Positions 62,737-64,000 of a DNA stretch of 64,000 bases are shown here, in pieces. The notes below the pieces were generated by a model. The model was not told the origin of the DNA. It was given only the letters and a program-made list of their open reading frames with translations, and searched no databases. The stretch is from RBC038 sp041390625 (lineage in GTDB: Bacteria; Chloroflexota; Dehalococcoidia; UBA2979): NCBI GenBank assembly GCA_041390625.1, contig JAWKPM010000003.1:186001-250000 (forward strand), in the 5' to 3' direction. Each line of letters begins with the position of its first letter. Within the stretch, counting starts at the first letter, position 1. The position numbers and the translations under genes were made by a program.

Positions 62737-63660
62737 ATGACGGCCTTTGCGTCCATCGATGACACGATCGACCGCCTGACGGCGGTCGGGTATCTCGCCG
62801 ACCGCCAACTCGCGACCACCGTCTTCCTCGCTCAGGCCCTTCAGAAGCCGCTGCTCCTCGAGGGGGAGGCGGGTGTCGGCAAGACCGAGCTCGCCAAGGC
62901 GCTGGCGGCGGCTCGCGGTGCACGTCTTATCCGCCTGCAGTGCTACGAGGGACTCGATGCCTCGCAGGCGCTGTACGAGTGGAACTACCAGCGCCAGTTG
63001 CTGCACATCCGCCTGGCCGAAGCCGGGCATCGCCTCGAGGGCGACGAATCGGCGCCCGCGACCGGCGTCGAGCGGGAACTGTTCTCGGAGGACTACCTCG
63101 TGCGGCGTCCGCTGCTCGAGGCGATCCTCGCCGAGGACGAGGTGGCGCCCGTCCTCCTCATCGACGAGGTGGACCGCGCCGACGAGGAGTTCGAGGCGTT
63201 CCTCCTCGAGGTGCTGTCGGACTTCCAGATCACGGTGCCCGAGCTCGGCACGCTCTCTGCGCGACAGCGCCCGTTCGTGATTCTGACCAGCAACCGCACG
63301 CGCGAGCTGCACGACGCCCTGAAGCGTCGCTGCCTCTACCTGTGGCTCGACTACCCGACGTTCGAGCGCGAGTACGACATCCTGCGGACGCGCGTGCCCG
63401 GCATCAACGAGCATCTGGCCGGGCAGGTGTGCGGCTTCATGCAGGTCCTGCGCGATCAGGACTTCTACAAGAAGCCCGGCGTCGCTGAGACGATTGACTG
63501 GGGCCTGGCGCTGATGGCGCTGCATCGAGACGCGCTCGACGCCGACACCGTCACCGAGACCATCGGTTGCGTCTTCAAGTACCACGACGACGTGGAGCGC
63601 TTCGACGCTGCCCAGCTCGTGAACGTCCTCGATCAGCTCGACTTCGAGCGTGCCCTCTAG
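62737..63660 (+). CDS. MoxR-type AAA+ ATPase (CoxD-like)
   Basis: A 307-residue AAA+ ATPase: Walker A LEGEAGVGKTELAK (about 40-53), Walker B LLIDEVDRADEEFEAFLLE, sensor SNRTRELHDALKRRCLYLWLDYP. Sequence and context (XdhC proteins upstream, a CoxE-like VWA-type gene downstream) point to CoxD, which assembles the copper-molybdenum site of CO dehydrogenase or a related enzyme. ATG 62737. Confidence 0.88.
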   Translation: MTAFASIDDTIDRLTAVGYLADRQLATTVFLAQALQKPLLLEGEAGVGKTELAKALAAARGARLIRLQCYEGLDASQALYEWNYQRQLLHIRLAEAGHRLEGDESAPATGVERELFSEDYLVRRPLLEAILAEDEVAPVLLIDEVDRADEEFEAFLLEVLSDFQITVPELGTLSARQRPFVILTSNRTRELHDALKRRCLYLWLDYPTFEREYDILRTRVPGINEHLAGQVCGFMQVLRDQDFYKKPGVAETIDWGLALMALHRDALDADTVTETIGCVFKYHDDVERFDAAQLVNVLDQLDFERAL

Positions 63661-64000
63661 CACCGAGGGCGGGCCGCGCCTCGATCCCGAGCGCCTCCTC
63701 GAGGACCGCCACGCCCTCGCCGACTTCCTGCTAAACGCACCGTCGCTGCGGCGCGGCACGATTGCCGAGAATGCGCTCGCCTTCTGCGGACTGCTCCGTG
63801 CGAGCGGCATCGACGTCACGATCGGCCGGGCGATCGATGCGGCCCGCGCGCTCGAGTGGGTCGACCTCACGGCGCGTGACGAGGTGCGTGCCGCGCTTGC
63901 CTCGACGCTGCTCGCAGACTCGGCGCATCGACGGCTCTTCGATGCCGTCTTCGAAGTGTTCTGGTCGCTCGTGACGCCGCCGCCGGCGCAGCTGCCGCCT
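63650..64000 (+). CDS. CoxE-like protein, N-terminal part, cut by the window edge
   Basis: An open frame of 117 codons with no stop before the window ends. It reads MPSSTEGGPRLDPERLLEDR from GTG 63650, overlapping the CoxD stop by 11 bases. The helical segment ENALAFCGLLRASGIDVTIGR then ARALEWVDLTARDEV and RRLFDAVFEVFWSL match the N-terminus of CoxE proteins, whose missing C-terminal half is a VWA domain. It probably partners CoxD. Confidence 0.78.
   Translation, partial: MPSSTEGGPRLDPERLLEDRHALADFLLNAPSLRRGTIAENALAFCGLLRASGIDVTIGRAIDAARALEWVDLTARDEVRAALASTLLADSAHRRLFDAVFEVFWSLVTPPPAQLPP

Overview
The window is high-GC, gene-dense bacterial chromosome with no rRNA, tRNA, insertion sequence, prophage or CRISPR array that I could see. 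Housekeeping genes dominate: HrcA/CIRCE-controlled heat shock, rho, pyrG, purA, the dap genes, rpsO-pnp, coaX-coaBC, dnaA, obg, nadD, gyrB and ychF. A tungsten-type aldehyde oxidoreductase, an F420-type (DDN) protein and a TgpA/MoxR/DUF58/von Willebrand (VWA) cluster are also present. Together with the gene content and the YchF subtype this suggests Chloroflexota, possibly a Dehalococcoidia-like lineage. That placement is inference, not proof. Many starts are GTG or TTG, and genes are packed with ATGA/GTGA overlaps.

Layout. 1-7.7 kb: two VWA genes (the second fused to TPR repeats) converge on a moxR-DUF58-transglutaminase-like operon. 7.8-9.6 kb: an M23 peptidase and rsmE. 9.6-15.4 kb: the heat-shock block hrcA-grpE-dnaK, then dnaJ-prmA-rsmE, with a perfect CIRCE and a good promoter. 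15.5-19.1 kb: an ECF-like sigma factor with no ordinary start codon, fabH, an MBL-fold hydrolase and a LysM-M23 peptidase. 19.4-25.3 kb: rho, a DUF2269-like protein, pyrG, DoxX-like, AlkD, DDN and SRPBCC. 25.3-31.5 kb: a MoaD-like protein with AOR, an M16 peptidase, a phosphotransferase, a hydrolase and a CitE-like protein. 31.5-36.5 kb: an HTH/DUF402/lipoprotein set, purA, a membrane protein, mug and small membrane proteins. 36.5-42.5 kb: rpsO-pnp-dapB-asd-dapA (all minus strand). 42.7-48.5 kb: a P-loop kinase, PAP2, pepA, a hydrolase and coaX-coaBC. 48.5-52.5 kb: dnaA, a probable oriC spacer, obg and nadD. 52.5-56.6 kb: a methyltransferase, three small poorly known proteins and gyrB. 56.9-64 kb: trmO, an EndoIII relative, a nitroreductase, VOC, ychF, two DUF1232 proteins and an XdhC/CoxD/CoxE-type maturation cluster that runs off the right edge.

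Most notable observations. (1) The transglutaminase-like protein has lost all three expected catalytic residues. (2) The hexamer CCTCGA/TCGAGG is very strongly over-represented and sits in coding frames by way of otherwise rare codons (Pro CCT, Arg CGA). (3) The sigma factor has no ATG/GTG/TTG at its natural N-terminus. (4) PNPase carries a 123-residue Arg/Gly-rich tail. (5) dnaA lies beside obg rather than dnaN, with a DnaA-box-bearing spacer between them. (6) Several genes have a -10 box only 6 to 9 nt before the start codon, suggesting leaderless mRNAs.
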